A model generated the notes under the pieces. It was given only the letters and a program-made list of their open reading frames with translations. It was not told the origin of the DNA and made no database searches. Below, in pieces: positions 11,529 through 23,700 of a stretch of 64,000 bases of DNA. Positions within the stretch are counted from its first letter, which is position 1, and the number at the start of each line of letters is the position of its first letter. The translations under genes and the position numbers were made by a program. Source of the DNA: Orthonyx spaldingii (lineage: Eukaryota > Chordata > Aves > Passeriformes > Orthonychidae); assembly GCA_013397795.1 (NCBI GenBank), contig VZTJ01005692.1, forward strand, positions 1-64,000. Direction: 5' to 3'.

Positions 11529-14500
11529 TAGTATATTTAGCTAATTATTTCACATATTTCACAATTCTGCTAACAAAAATGATGCTAGTTAATTCTTAGT
11601 GATAAAGTTGAAAGCTGTTTTACAGAAGAATCTGCAAAATGCAAAGCACCACTTGGGCATTTCTCATAGGAATTGATTTCCACAACTGTTTCACTTTTAA
11701 AGTCACAAGAAATTAGTTTACAGACATTGTGTTAACAGTTGCTGCATTATTTGCAGATGAATTAAGTAGTTTCTAGTAGAGTTTCTCAGTTGCTCTTCCA
11801 CACTAAAATTATTCACAAGACTAAGCTTGCAAATAAAGTAAAATGAAATTTTAGGTGAGAACAGACAGGGTTATGGAGCCTGTTCTAGAACCAGTGCCAA
11901 AGTGCACTTTAAATTGGAATTCCCTACTTGTTTTTGTACTACTGGAAAGAAAAAGCCACAGTCCCACTTACTTCTAAGCCAGAGTCCCTCAGCGACCTGA
12001 CAGCAGGCAAATCCTCTCTTTCTGGTCAATCCTTTGGTTTTTTTTTCCTTTGACCCAACTCAGAAGTGATTTGAAAGCACATTATGTCATACTCTAAAGC
12101 TGGTGTTCCAACAAACTGTTTGGCTGCCAGTCTGTGACAGTCTGAGTCCTTCCCAAAGGCAACAAAGCAGAGAATAACATCTGCTTCATCATGCCCTCAG
12201 CATACTAATGTTCAGTAATAAAATAAACATACAAACCCATGCTTATTATTTCCCCACAGAACTCATGAAAAAACACCCACTAAACCCACAAAGACAACAC
12301 TGACTACAAATAGAAGGCAACACTTTTCTCTCACATATTGAAGGGGGTTGACAGAGCTCAATAAAGTTTTTCTGTCATTTCTAAGAACAAAGAACATGCA
12401 GCATGGCACAAATCATGACACTTCTGTCAAAGGTAGTGTGAGCAAGAATTTTAAGTAAAAAATGGAGTTGGGAAGTGAAGTATCTCACATTGAAAAAAAT
12501 AGAGTGTGCTTTAGCACAACAATATCTCTTCAGTTAAACCCACTTAAGGCCTTCAGATTCTTGTGCATGGTTTATACAATTCTTTACAGAACAATCCTTT
12601 ATCAGTGGACATTATTATAATAATGTTCTTACAGAAGTCTGCATAATCTTTTCAACCAGTCCTAGAGGGATGCCCATGAATGTGTCTGGAAAATCCTGGG
12701 GAAAAAAAGGCAGCAGGTGTCGAGGGTAGGAGAAAAGAAAATAAATTACCATTTTCAGGATTGCTGGATCTTCACCACAAGAAATTAGCAAAAATAATGT
12801 GATATGCTCACTTTTCAACCCGGTACAAGTTCTCACCTTGTTTAGTTGGATAAATGTTGGTGTGAAATAAGACTCACTTCTTCCCATTTAAAATATAGAT
12901 AGCTAAAGTTTTAGACATCATTTAAAGAAAGATATCTTGCTTTTTTAGAGCTGTGAACTTGTTCCAATATGAAGTACACAGGTTCTGCTTTATCATTTTC
13001 ATGCTGGAAGTCAGGAAAAACATCAGAACAAGCTTGCCGTAAGAGGGGTTGTGTAGCCAGACTGCTAGATATATTTGGTGTCTCTAGCCCTGAAAGTTTT
13101 CAAGACTCAGCTAGGCAAAGCTGGATCTGACCAAGGTAATAAATATACTGAATCATCCAGAGATCCAATATATTTATGACTTTTTGAAAACAGAATATTA
13201 CAAGCAGCAGTTAACAAGGAAGAAAATTATGGTACAGGCATGGGAAGAGAAAATCCAACTGACAAACCAGGGAATTTTACAGAACTGTCATGTTGGCACC
13301 ATGAGCATACAGGAATATCTATGAATTCTCTCATATCTAGGGTTTAGTTTGACAAACAGCTCCTGATAAGACTAAGAACTGGTAATGTCAGCTATTTTTA
13401 GCCACATCTGTACAGACAGGAACTCTTTTGGAATTGAGTTTGGTAATTTAACCCCTCTGTTACCATAGGATTTGACACAGGACTGGCTGCAAGCAACTGG
13501 ACCATTTTAAAGCTAAGGATTTTAAGGAAATTATAGGAACTTAAAACTTCAGTAGCCTTCTTGCAGAACTGCTTAGTTTTTGATGGTGGTTCTTTCAACA
13601 CTGCTTTTTCAGAGGAATATTTCTAAAGAGCCCATGAATACTGGAATATTAAGAGTGGTTAGAATATACTTCCGGTGGAATACTCAGTTTGGTGTTCCTT
13701 GATACTCTTCAAGTAATTCCTGTCAAACCAGAGAATGATCCTCCTGGATTAATATTCTGCCTCCTCAGAACTGGTCATTTAAATTTTAAATTTAGCTTCA
13801 TATTCCAACATGGTTATAATTCACATTCAGCTAAGAATCTTTAAAGCTCACTTACAGGCATTTTATGTTTACCTAAACCAAGAGATTGATAAGTTAGTGA
13901 TAGTAGTAGAAGTTGGATCTTGTACTTATCCATCAAAGTGTTTTTCTTTCAAGTCCTCACTGCAATTGGGACCATGCTGTTTGGTCATTCATATATAGGT
14001 CACATTATGACTGTAGCCTGTTATTCACCCCTTCAAATAGGTTTTAGTTGCCCAAACAAATGGAAAATCAAAAGGATCAATGGTGCCCTCTAACCGAAAT
14101 ATGCTCAATATGTCAGATGCACAACTACAAACTTTATTAACAGTCTGATACTATCTGTCCTTTACACTGATCATATGGAGCCCAGTAACTACCTTAACTC
14201 AAGTGAAGAAAGTCACTTCTCGGAGGTGACTAGCAGATGACCAGCTGCGTCTTAGTTTTTCATTCCAGCCACCATGCTTGGACATTAGTAAAAAAAGAGA
14301 AAGCACAGCCAAATAGGCACAACAAACAAATAATTCTTAACGGCCATTTCTAGAACACTTACTACTCATGTAAAAACACAAGAATAACCCTGAAATTGCT
14401 TTATCACAAACCATGAATTTGGGGCCAATATGCTCCCAGAACAGAGGAACCATGGCAAGGTAACTGGAAGATGTTGTTCAGAATCTCCTTTTAAGACAGT

Positions 14501-17500
14501 ATCTTTCAAAGAAGGTTAATTTATTGATAAAAATTCTTTATGGCAAGGCATCAATGCAATGAAAAATTGAGAAACTCACTAAAACATTTTTAATCAAAAT
14601 ATCCCATCTTAAAAAGGCTGATTGCACATGTATTTCTCAGCTTTATTACAGCCACAGTCTTGGCACCTCAAAGTTTCAAGTACTGTGTGTATCACTACAC
14701 TAAGGGATTATAACAAGCCAGGGGATTTACAGCCCAGACTAACAGCAGTTGGATTTCTTTGGGAGTTTAAAGCCCTGTGAGCTGTTCTGGTCCTGACTGC
14801 TGATAGAAAAAGAAAGAACAGCATGTCAGATCCAACTAAGGACCCACATAGCTTAGAATACAGCCCACAGCTGGACTAATGAGGTCAGGGGAGGATTGAT
14901 TCAGCTCATGAATGGTAAACAAAGTTTACCATTGAAGACATGGGACATAATTACCAACTAGAGAAAAACAGAAGCCCAAAGAAGTATTTCGGTAACTTGT
15001 GAATAAACTTGTGACATTTTCTCCGACCTCTGCTCTGTTTTCCTCCAGACACAGGTGTTAATATGTTGCTTTCTTCCTTTTTGTTATTTGTTTTGAGCAC
15101 AGAGCATAGGGATTTTCCAAAAAAAAACCACAAAAACGCTTGCTTGCTTTCTGCAGTTCCTACGACACATTTTGACACTGGCTAATCAGTACCAAAGAAA
15201 TGTTTGAGTGAACTGAGAAGGAGAAGTCTTCTACAACCTACTAGCACGGATAAGGGCGATGAGATGTATGATCCAGTTGTCCAGTGACTACATGGTTAAA
15301 TGGCTCATGCTTTTAATGCAAGAAGCAAACAGCCAGCCTTGTTCTAAAGAGCAAAAGCTTCCCTGTTCTACAGAGACATTGTTCTTACAGCAGCAAGTTA
15401 TCACACTGAAGGACATGTTTCCCCTAATTAAAGTCAATAAAATGAATGCAAGCAAGGCAGGTTTTCATGGCCACCTCTCCAATGAGTCACTCACGGGTTT
15501 AGGAGTTCATTAATGAAATCTAACATCCTGATGATTACATGAGCTGCATAAGATTTTTTTCTCTTAGCATTAATTTTCTGAGCTGGTTCTAATCAGATAA
15601 GTAATGAGGGTATAGTCTTTAACCACGTTGTCAAGAAAAGCAAAGATAGGCAGACCGTAACCAGGGGACAGGGTTATACTCTGATATCAAGGACCCTAGC
15701 AACAGGGATCTACAAACAGCAGCTGGAAAACACATTCTCTTTGCTATTTCACTGAATTATTGTGGGATTTTATACTGAGACTACTGCATTCATTTAGAGG
15801 GATTTTTCTCCTCCCCTCTCCCATGTAAACAAGTCTCATTACAAAGCTCTAAAGAGAAATACTTCAAATATAGATGAACAATTTGCACTTGGAGAGCTGC
15901 CCTGTAACGATGCAACAGAACACAAGGCCTTATCTCTCTTGGATAGGGAGTGATGTCAACAGTAGCTATGTTAACAAAGAGGTCAATAATGACAAGTAAA
16001 CATAACCCAAACAATTGAGTAAGAGAAGGGTAAGCCATCAGGGGCTGGTGCAGAAGAGAGGCTAGTGCTTTTACAAGGCCTTTAAAAAAATTCTTCATTT
16101 TTTTGTATCAGGAACACAAAAAGCAGGGACAGACAGCTGGACTTTTTTTATTAATTATTAGAGAGAAATTTTCATTATCTTTGCGTACATTCCACAGCAA
16201 TCCACTTTCAGACACTGCTCAGTAAAAAACCCCAACCATTCAGTTGAAAACACTTGTCAAACTGGTCTCTTGGAAGTATAACACCCCGAGCAGCATTTTG
16301 TGAGAGACAGTATGTGTGTACACAAGAGAAAATTAGCATTTCTACTGAACCAGTAAAGAAGGGCAGCTATGTAGAAATATACCGCAACCTAAATAGTTCA
16401 CAATACAAAGCACCAATAAACAGTTCGTTAAAAAATCCAACAAAACTGCAAGCAAATATTTCAGTTCTCCCTTGAAAAACTTGTGAAAAATTTCGTTGGC
16501 TCGCAAATTTTACTTCATGCTCTTGACAAATAATTCTTCCTTCTATGCACACTGAAACTACGTATGTTCCCAGAGGGTACAGGGCAAAGGCTATGTTTAA
16601 GAAAAATGTCAAGGCTCCTCATTACTGCTTTGCATTACGGACTGCATCTGAAAGCTATGAGAACTACTCATAACAAACAACTGGATGAGTCTCTATTTAA
16701 ACAAGTATCAAGAAATGTCACAATTGAAAATAACACATCTTCATTTTCAGATTTAAGTCTGTCTTCTTTAAGGGTTTTGTCAATTATATTGTACGGTACT
16801 GCACCTACCAGGTACCTTTCCCTATAAAGAAGAAATAACCTCAAACAGCTGCCACACAAAGATGTTTTGACATCCATATGATAGAGCTTCAAACTGCTGA
16901 ATACACCTTAATTCAGCTGTTTGTTGGGTGGCTGTAGTTTAAATGCCTTCTGGAATGATAAAATCTACACTTCAGTGCTTCTTTGTTTTTTTACAAGCTG
17001 TTCTGCTTTTATCTGGTTTTAAGGCAATATTTCTGAAACATAAGTAAGTATACTATGACAAGAATCCTGAGAATCAGCTAAAACAAAAAAATAGCCATTA
17101 AAACCAGTATCTACTCTGTCTCACATGTGGAGTTTTCACCAAAATTCTTTAAAGGTGCTCATTTACTTCTTGGGTTGTGGAAAACATGAGTGCTACCAGT
17201 TGAACAACAAATAGATGATTCCATGATGTATTTACTTAAGATACTGCCAGAAATCCACACCTTGCACTAACAGATCTGACTCACACAGTACTTGGGGGGG
17301 GGGAATCAAACAAACAAACAAAAAAAAAAGCATGAAAAAATTATCAAAATTTCATCCTAGATGTTGAAAACAGAGAATGAAATGAAAAATGAAAAAGACA
17401 TTAGTAATTTCTACAGAAGTAATTACAGGGGAAAGACATTAGAAAATAAAGGAAGTTACACAGATTTGTTCTTTTGTTGTTGTTAACTATTTTTTAAAAA

Positions 17501-18533
17501 TAGTTCTTTCCAGTGTAAGCTGTGTCCTTCATCTCAGCAGATCCTGCATGAAGTGCTACAGTTAACCAATCATCACAGGTGTTTACAACAAATCCTTGCA
17601 TATTTAAACAAACATTGACAGCAATTTTAGGTTCAATGAATATTCCAGCCACTTAGAGCTTGGCAGAAAGCCCTGTCAAAACAGATATAAGCAGGGCAAA
17701 CTACAAAAAGCAGGGCAACACAGAAAGCACAGTTTTTGCTTACACTCTTATGGCTGTTACATGACATTAGGCATGCGGTAATGGTGTAAATATCCAAATA
17801 GACATCAAAATGCTGACAAAATGAATTAAACTCCAGACTGTTATCCAATCAAAGTGGCTTGAACTGAGAATATTCAAAGCAGTCTAACCTGCTGACAAAT
17901 TCTACGCACTTCACCAGCACACAAAACGTGCAAATAACTTCTGCACTGTTTGTTCCTCAAAATTTAACTGGAGTTAATCAGGACTTGCAGCCCCTTGCAG
18001 ATCTTATCAGCTTTAGAAAGGCCGCTGAACATCAAGGAATGAAATGTAAAGGAAAGACCCTGCAAAGTAACCTGTTACTACCTTATTCTTAGTTCAGTAC
18101 CTCCAGATCTTTCTCACTGAAATATCCACTTGCTCCACCCCATTCCACTCATCAGCAGTTCTTGCCCATGTATGTGGCAAAAGTGACTGATGATAGATAA
18201 AGTATTGCAGAACCCACTAAAACTTCTAAAGCTACAAGATAATTTCAGTCAACAGCTGGATGGTCAAAGGAGGACAGTTGTTAAGGAGACTTCCCTGTCC
18301 GACCACCCAGGAGCCACTCTGGCGTCACCTAAGTTGGGAACGATGCCTCTTTGCAGCTACACCCCCCATACTCACAGTCAGACTGTGGGTTCCTTATGGG
18401 GTCAACCCCAGGTTTCCCTTAGCAGAGTCTCTGATGTCCAGATCCTTAAAATAATTAAATCTTGGAGCAATAACAAAATAATAGCTTGAGCTGTGTGCCT
18501 CCAAGGAGGGACCCTGAACAAAGGAACCCCTGG

Positions 18534-18564
18534 GCTTTTATACCCTCACTAAGGGTATAAAAGC
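18534..18564. repeat. Perfect 13-bp inverted repeat with TATA motifs
   Basis: GCTTTTATACCCT, a 5-nt spacer CACTA, then AGGGTATAAAAGC: 13 of 13 positions pair. Each arm carries a TATA-like TATAAAAG, one per strand. Confidence 0.95.
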
Positions 18565-18649
18565 ATGGAAAGTCTGGAGTCATCAGCTCCTGAAGTGTCT
18601 CTGAGTGTTCACTCACCTGGCTGGGCCACAGGTCCCTGGGCAGGTCATG

Positions 18650-19284
18650 TGTCCCAGCGGCAGTGGCGTGGTAAGGTGCTATGACCTTCCCAAAAGCATC
18701 TCCAGGGAAATCACTCTCAGTGCGCTGTTGCAGCTCACAAACTAACACACACACACTCATTGGATAGCTGCAACAGTGAAAGACGAGAAGGGTCTTTGTG
18801 TGGGTTCCGCAGGAGGGGTTTATTGAGGAGGGTCTAGGAACCAGGACCAGGGAGGGTGGCAGCCACAAAACAATCCAGGGACAAAGACAAGAACAAAGGA
18901 GTGCCTGAGGGTTTTGTATGGGGCAAATAGGGGGCAGGCAGAGGATCAGGGCCAATGGTTTAAGGGCATAGGGGCGGAACATAGGTGGGGTTAGGGTCTG
19001 AGGGCCAATAGGGAGAACCTGAGTGAGTGGCAAAGGAGCAGGGGCCAATGGGAAAACAGGGAAGGGAGAACTCTCTGGAACCAAGACATGTAGGGCACAA
19101 AGAGGAGGGGAGGCAACATGCCAACCAGAGGGAGAAACTGGGGTAATATTTGAATAACTGTAATGAGGAATCCTGGGGGAAGGCCTTTTGCTCGCCCTAA
19201 CTGTCGGAGCAATTATCAAATGAGGGGTCTTCCCACCAATGGACCCTTATGGTCCTTGGGGGTGTAGGCCCCCCGGCCTCCACA
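18650..19284 (-). mobile_element. Solo ERVK-like LTR, 635 bp, with 6-bp target duplication
   Basis: The ends are TG...CA: plus strand TGTCCCAGCGG at the low end and GGCCTCCACA at the high end, flanked by identical GTCATG at 18644-18649 and 19285-19290. On the minus strand, AATAAA is at 18824-18819 and the U3 part has several ATTGG (CCAAT-box) motifs. A 6-bp duplication is usual for alpha/beta-type (ERVK) elements. The 254-codon reverse open frame at 18455-19219 runs across the LTR and is not a gene. No internal retroviral genes remain beside it. Confidence 0.93.
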
Positions 19285-20039
19285 GTCATGGCCTCTTGCC
19301 TGGGGCTTGGGCTCCCACACCCAGAGCCCAACCTGCAGCTGCACACAGAGCTGTACTCCATACATCAGTACTAAATGTACTCCTCAACACAGTGACCACT
19401 AGCAACTCCTGATATTTTATGCATATTTAACACAGCAAACTCTGCTATCCATTTCAGGGTGTTCTGGCTGCAGACAACAGCCTTTAATGTGGGAGACAGA
19501 GGTACAAATCCATTCCTTCATTCTCACAGCAGTTATTTCCCAAGTTAAAGACTGGAACAGATCACACAGGGGTCCCAGTTAAAAACAAGCAAATAAGAAT
19601 GTCTACTTCCGGTCCCACCAATTTTTCATCATGGAAAGAGCATCACACTTCTTATTAAGGCAACAAAGCGTATGTGGCTCCATGATCACCCTCTCTGTTT
19701 TACATGAGGTTTTAACAACACTCAGGAGAGGCTGAAATGGCTCTTCTGGTTCTTAAAGTCAAGCAGAGAAACCCAGTATCTATCCTCATAATACAGAAAA
19801 TTCATCTCCTTGGTTCTATCACCATACATATGAGAAGTACAAAAAGTAGCAGGAAAAAAGGCAGACCAAACTACAGGATACTCTCAAAGGTGTCTGATGT
19901 CTCCAAAAGAATTTTGTAATTGCAAGTTTTCAGTACTTTAACAAACACTCTTCTAAAGTAGTTTACACTTACTCTGATTAACTCTTAATTTATTCTCAAG
20001 ACTGTGATCTAAAAATCAGCAAAGCATATGGTTCTTGTT

Positions 20040-20741
20040 TGTGGCGGTGGCCCAGCCAGTGGCTGGGACTCCGGTGGACAGTGGACCATCAGCCCTGCCT
20101 GCCTTTTCCATGTGGATGTTAAATGGGCAAACTATTCCCCTCATGACAGCAAGTCTGAGGGGGATGGGGGAGACAGGCATGGGTAGTTTCACGCCACTCA
20201 CAGATGTCCATCAAGTTTCCATCTCCTCCCCCGTCCCCTCACAGTTATTTCAATATTCATGTTCTACTAGAAAGTTCTGTTACCAGGGTTTGTTCATTGG
20301 TTCAGTTAATGTATTCCTCCCCTTGCTTTCTCCCATTGGATGTCTCCCATTATGTAATGTTCCCCAATTGGTTTATCTTTTGTTCCTCCCTTTGAGCCAC
20401 CCCCTTTTTTTGGCCCTTTTAAACCTCTGCATGTCCCCATTTCTTTGCTCTTTGTAGTGTGTCCATTCAGCTGCTATATTCTCCTGCCCCCCGGGGCAGG
20501 GAATAAAGACTGGAACTACCTCACAAAGAGTCCTTCCCTGCTCCTTCGCTGTGTGTTTGCAACTTTGCTTCCACCTGCTGCTGCCAGCTCCCCTGGATGA
20601 GCTGTGCCTGCTCATGCTGTTGCCAGGGGACCAGAAGCTGCTCAGCGTGAGAGCTGCAGAGGTCCAGCAGAGAGCCGAGCACAAAAGGGTCACACTCAAG
20701 CCACCGGGCAGCTTGAGAACCGGCAGTGGCCAGCAGCGACA
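20040..20741 (+). mobile_element. Solo ERVK-like LTR, 702 bp, with 6-bp target duplication
   Basis: Begins TGTGGCGGTGG and ends AGCAGCGACA, flanked by identical CTTGTT at 20034-20039 and 20742-20747. TATA-like TTTTAAA is at about 20418-20424 and AATAAA at 20502-20507, in the order U3-R-U5. ATTGG motifs recur in U3 near 20296, 20336 and 20367. The open frames of 20035-20844 are shadows of this element. No retroviral coding sequence is attached. Confidence 0.95.
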
Positions 20742-20747
20742 CTTGTT

Positions 20748-23700
20748 TGTCAGCAGAACAGGATGTAGCAGCCAGAATCATGGTTCAGGGAAGTGGATCA
20801 GTTGTTCCCTGGCAAGCCTTCCTACCATTCAAATTGTTAATTAATGAAGTGCATTAATGTAAAAGTGCATTTGTACCTGCTCAGAGCTCTTACTGACTAC
20901 GAATATCAATCATCAAAGTGCACTTTCATTTCAGTGTGGGCTAAAATACATTCAGTTTAGGCGAGTGTTCACAAACACACCCACAGTGTATCTCAACACC
21001 CTCCACTCAAAAATGGAGGTAGCCAAGACAGTTCTTATCTTTTACAGCAACCCAGGTTACAAGAAACAAGTCTGGCCACTTCTTTACACAGATATGTGTA
21101 GTCTCTGGGGCAACAATGCCCCACTCCCCACAAGCCACATGGATTTTATAGGTGAACAAAGCAATGCTGAATCAGGTTACAGTCTAAAAGAAACCTTTTC
21201 CTCTCAGAATTCTGTTTGCACTACAGAGAAATACCTATGCAAGCACTTGCTGCAACTTCAAAGTTAAAATAACATGGTCTAGATTGAAAGGGCATTTACA
21301 AAACCATATGTATGGGGTCTCCAGAATGAAGACTATTTCCCACATTAAGATTTTAATATTGAATCAAAGATCTGGAAAGAAAAAACCTCACTTGTTGCTT
21401 TGTAGGAAGAATATGCAGAAGTTGTTATAGCTCCATAGATTTAAAATAAGTATTTTTAAGTACTAACATGAAAGTAGAGAGTTCAGGTTCTCATATGCCA
21501 GTATTTTGACACTCTTTATATGGAAACCTTTGTGGTTGTTTACTTCTCATTTTAAAGCAATTGTTCAATTCTCTATGTCTTGGACTAAGCAAGGTAGGAA
21601 AATATTGATGTAAAACATACAATTTCTCTTTCTGAAAAAAAAATTTATGAAGCATTCCTTCAATTTAACAATGAAAATGTCAAACATTTGCCAATAACCA
21701 GGTGCAGAATAAAGAACTACCAAACAAAAATGGGTCTTCTGAGATTAGAAAGATATTGTTTTGTTGAAATACCTTTGTCATGAAACAGTCACTACAGATC
21801 TAAGAACAGTGTTTTGGAAAATACTGCTCTAATTAAATTGCTTGCCGTAGCTCATCAACACCTTTCATTTTCTGTGGTATAAAGTGATTTCTTTAGGCTG
21901 AGAGGCCCACTGAAATCTTGCATAGGCTAAAAAAGTTCCCAGGCTGTGCTGAACTCAAGGATTGTCTAAATCTTTTCTGTAAAACCACAAAATATCCTAT
22001 TATTTTCCCTGCAGTGCCACTACTGTTTTTTCTAGTAAGAATAATGTGAAAGTTAATCTAATTTTGAACATACTTTCTGCATTTTGTTCCCACTCTCTTT
22101 TGCCAGGGTGCAAGAATGCTTTCACATTTTGCCCTCTTCCTCCTGCAGTTGAGACAAGCATCTTTCTAAGCATTGCTGCCCACAGGGCCAGAGTTCTGCA
22201 TCAAGGCAGCCAAGAGGAATATTTATGCCTGTGTCAAACATCTTGGTACTTGTAGGTACAGGGGCAAAAAAGCTCAGGCAGACTTATGCCACTTAATTTT
22301 GTGACTGATATGTTTAGCTTCAAGTTCTCTGAAGATGGATTTAACACCTTTCTAACACTTCTGTTAATACCCAGATGATTTTCCATATTTCTCTTACCCT
22401 TTACAGAGGGTATTTAATTAAAGATATGAATATAGTTTGATAGTTTCAAACCTGTTTTTTTTAACACAGAAAATGACTAGACATTATGTCTGCAGGTTTT
22501 CTCTATAGTTGTAGACTTCTTGGAATTATTTCTCAGACAACACCTAACCCTTCAAAAAGCAAATATGTTCTTTTACCAAAGTACGGGTATGTCTCTCATA
22601 AAAATAAAATAATTCTCAGTTTATCAGGGAACCAGTAACATAGAAACTGCCTAGCCATGATGTCAGTTATATTACTGCATCCTCATTAAATTGCCTCCAA
22701 ACTGGCTTGAGATTTCTCAATGGCCCAGGTGAGATTTGAAGGCAGCTGTTCTAAAGATGAGCGGAATGGGTCTAAATTCCCCCTGTAAACAGCAAAAGGA
22801 CATGGCCTAACATATGAGGTAAACATGTGGCTAAGACCTGGAAGGCTTGGCTTAGTTTTCCTGCTGCTGTTTGGGAGACAAGGATACTAGGACAGGTGGC
22901 AACAACTTGCTTTTCCTTTACCCTTTCCTTGTCAGGTTGTGTTGCTGTGCCACTCATCTCAGCTGTTCTCTCAGCAGCAGGCAAAAGCAAATATCTCCAA
23001 AGACCGGAAGAGAGAAGAAATGAAAATAAGGTCAGTAATGTTCACTATGAGAAGATATTCAGATAGGTACACTGGATTTTTCTTTAAGATTAAACTGTTG
23101 AAGAACAGAGTAATTGTCTCATTGCGTTTTTAACATGTCAAAACCAGTTGCCCACTACATCTGTTGCAAAATTGGAATTTTCAATGGAAGATCTAGATGC
23201 TTTTCCTCCACAATACACTTACCTGGTCTCTCCCTGCTAGACAAGAAGCTGCAGCATTCTAGGACGAGAACTAGGAAAGGTTGCTAATTTACTAAGACAT
23301 ATATGCTGAATGATAACAATCCAGGATGTCACGTTCAGCCTGTAGGAGCCTTTTGTTCTGATTTTTGGATTGCTTCCATGGCAGGAAGTTGCTTCAGTTG
23401 TTGCATTAGAGTTTTCTCAGAATCACTATAGCAACGGAAAAAAAAATCTTAAAGCAATTAAGGTTTCTGGTCTTATTAAAAATATTCATTGCTTTATTGT
23501 TTTGTGCAACGATCACGAAGTTATAATGAGATCATGCACATTTCCTACTAGTTTCATTTCAAAATGCTGCATCAGTTTAAGGAAAGAAAATACAGATCTG
23601 TTATTTCTCTATGCTATGCAAGTTTTTCATGTAGCACATAGTTGAAAGCAAAAAAAAAAAAAAAGCTAAGCTTTATAACTTTTGTCGAGTGTTGAAAATA

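Larger units (their letters stand above)
10446..18255. other. Intergenic AT-rich DNA
   Basis: About 7.8 kb with no exon I can support. It contains the 25-bp tandem repeat and small CR1 remnant near 11412-11528, and short simple repeats such as the G-run and CAAA units near 17295-17330. The best open frames (12615-12887, 15790-16098) are hydrophobic, without family similarity or splice sites. Confidence 0.6.
18256..19372 (-). mobile_element. Possible older LTR interrupted by a younger LTR
   Basis: The DNA on both sides of the 18650-19284 LTR is GC-rich and LTR-like. On the minus strand the lower flank has a TATA motif (GGTATAAAAGC, complement of 18534-18544) and promoter-like sequence running to GGTGGTCGGACAGGGAAGTC. 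This suggests insertion of one LTR into another. I could not find a target duplication for the outer element, so both ends are guesses. Confidence 0.4.

Noticed and set aside
18455..19219. 254-codon reverse open frame, the longest in the window
   Set aside because: It runs through a 635-bp LTR with exact target duplications and into its flank. The protein is proline-rich translated LTR sequence without any domain.
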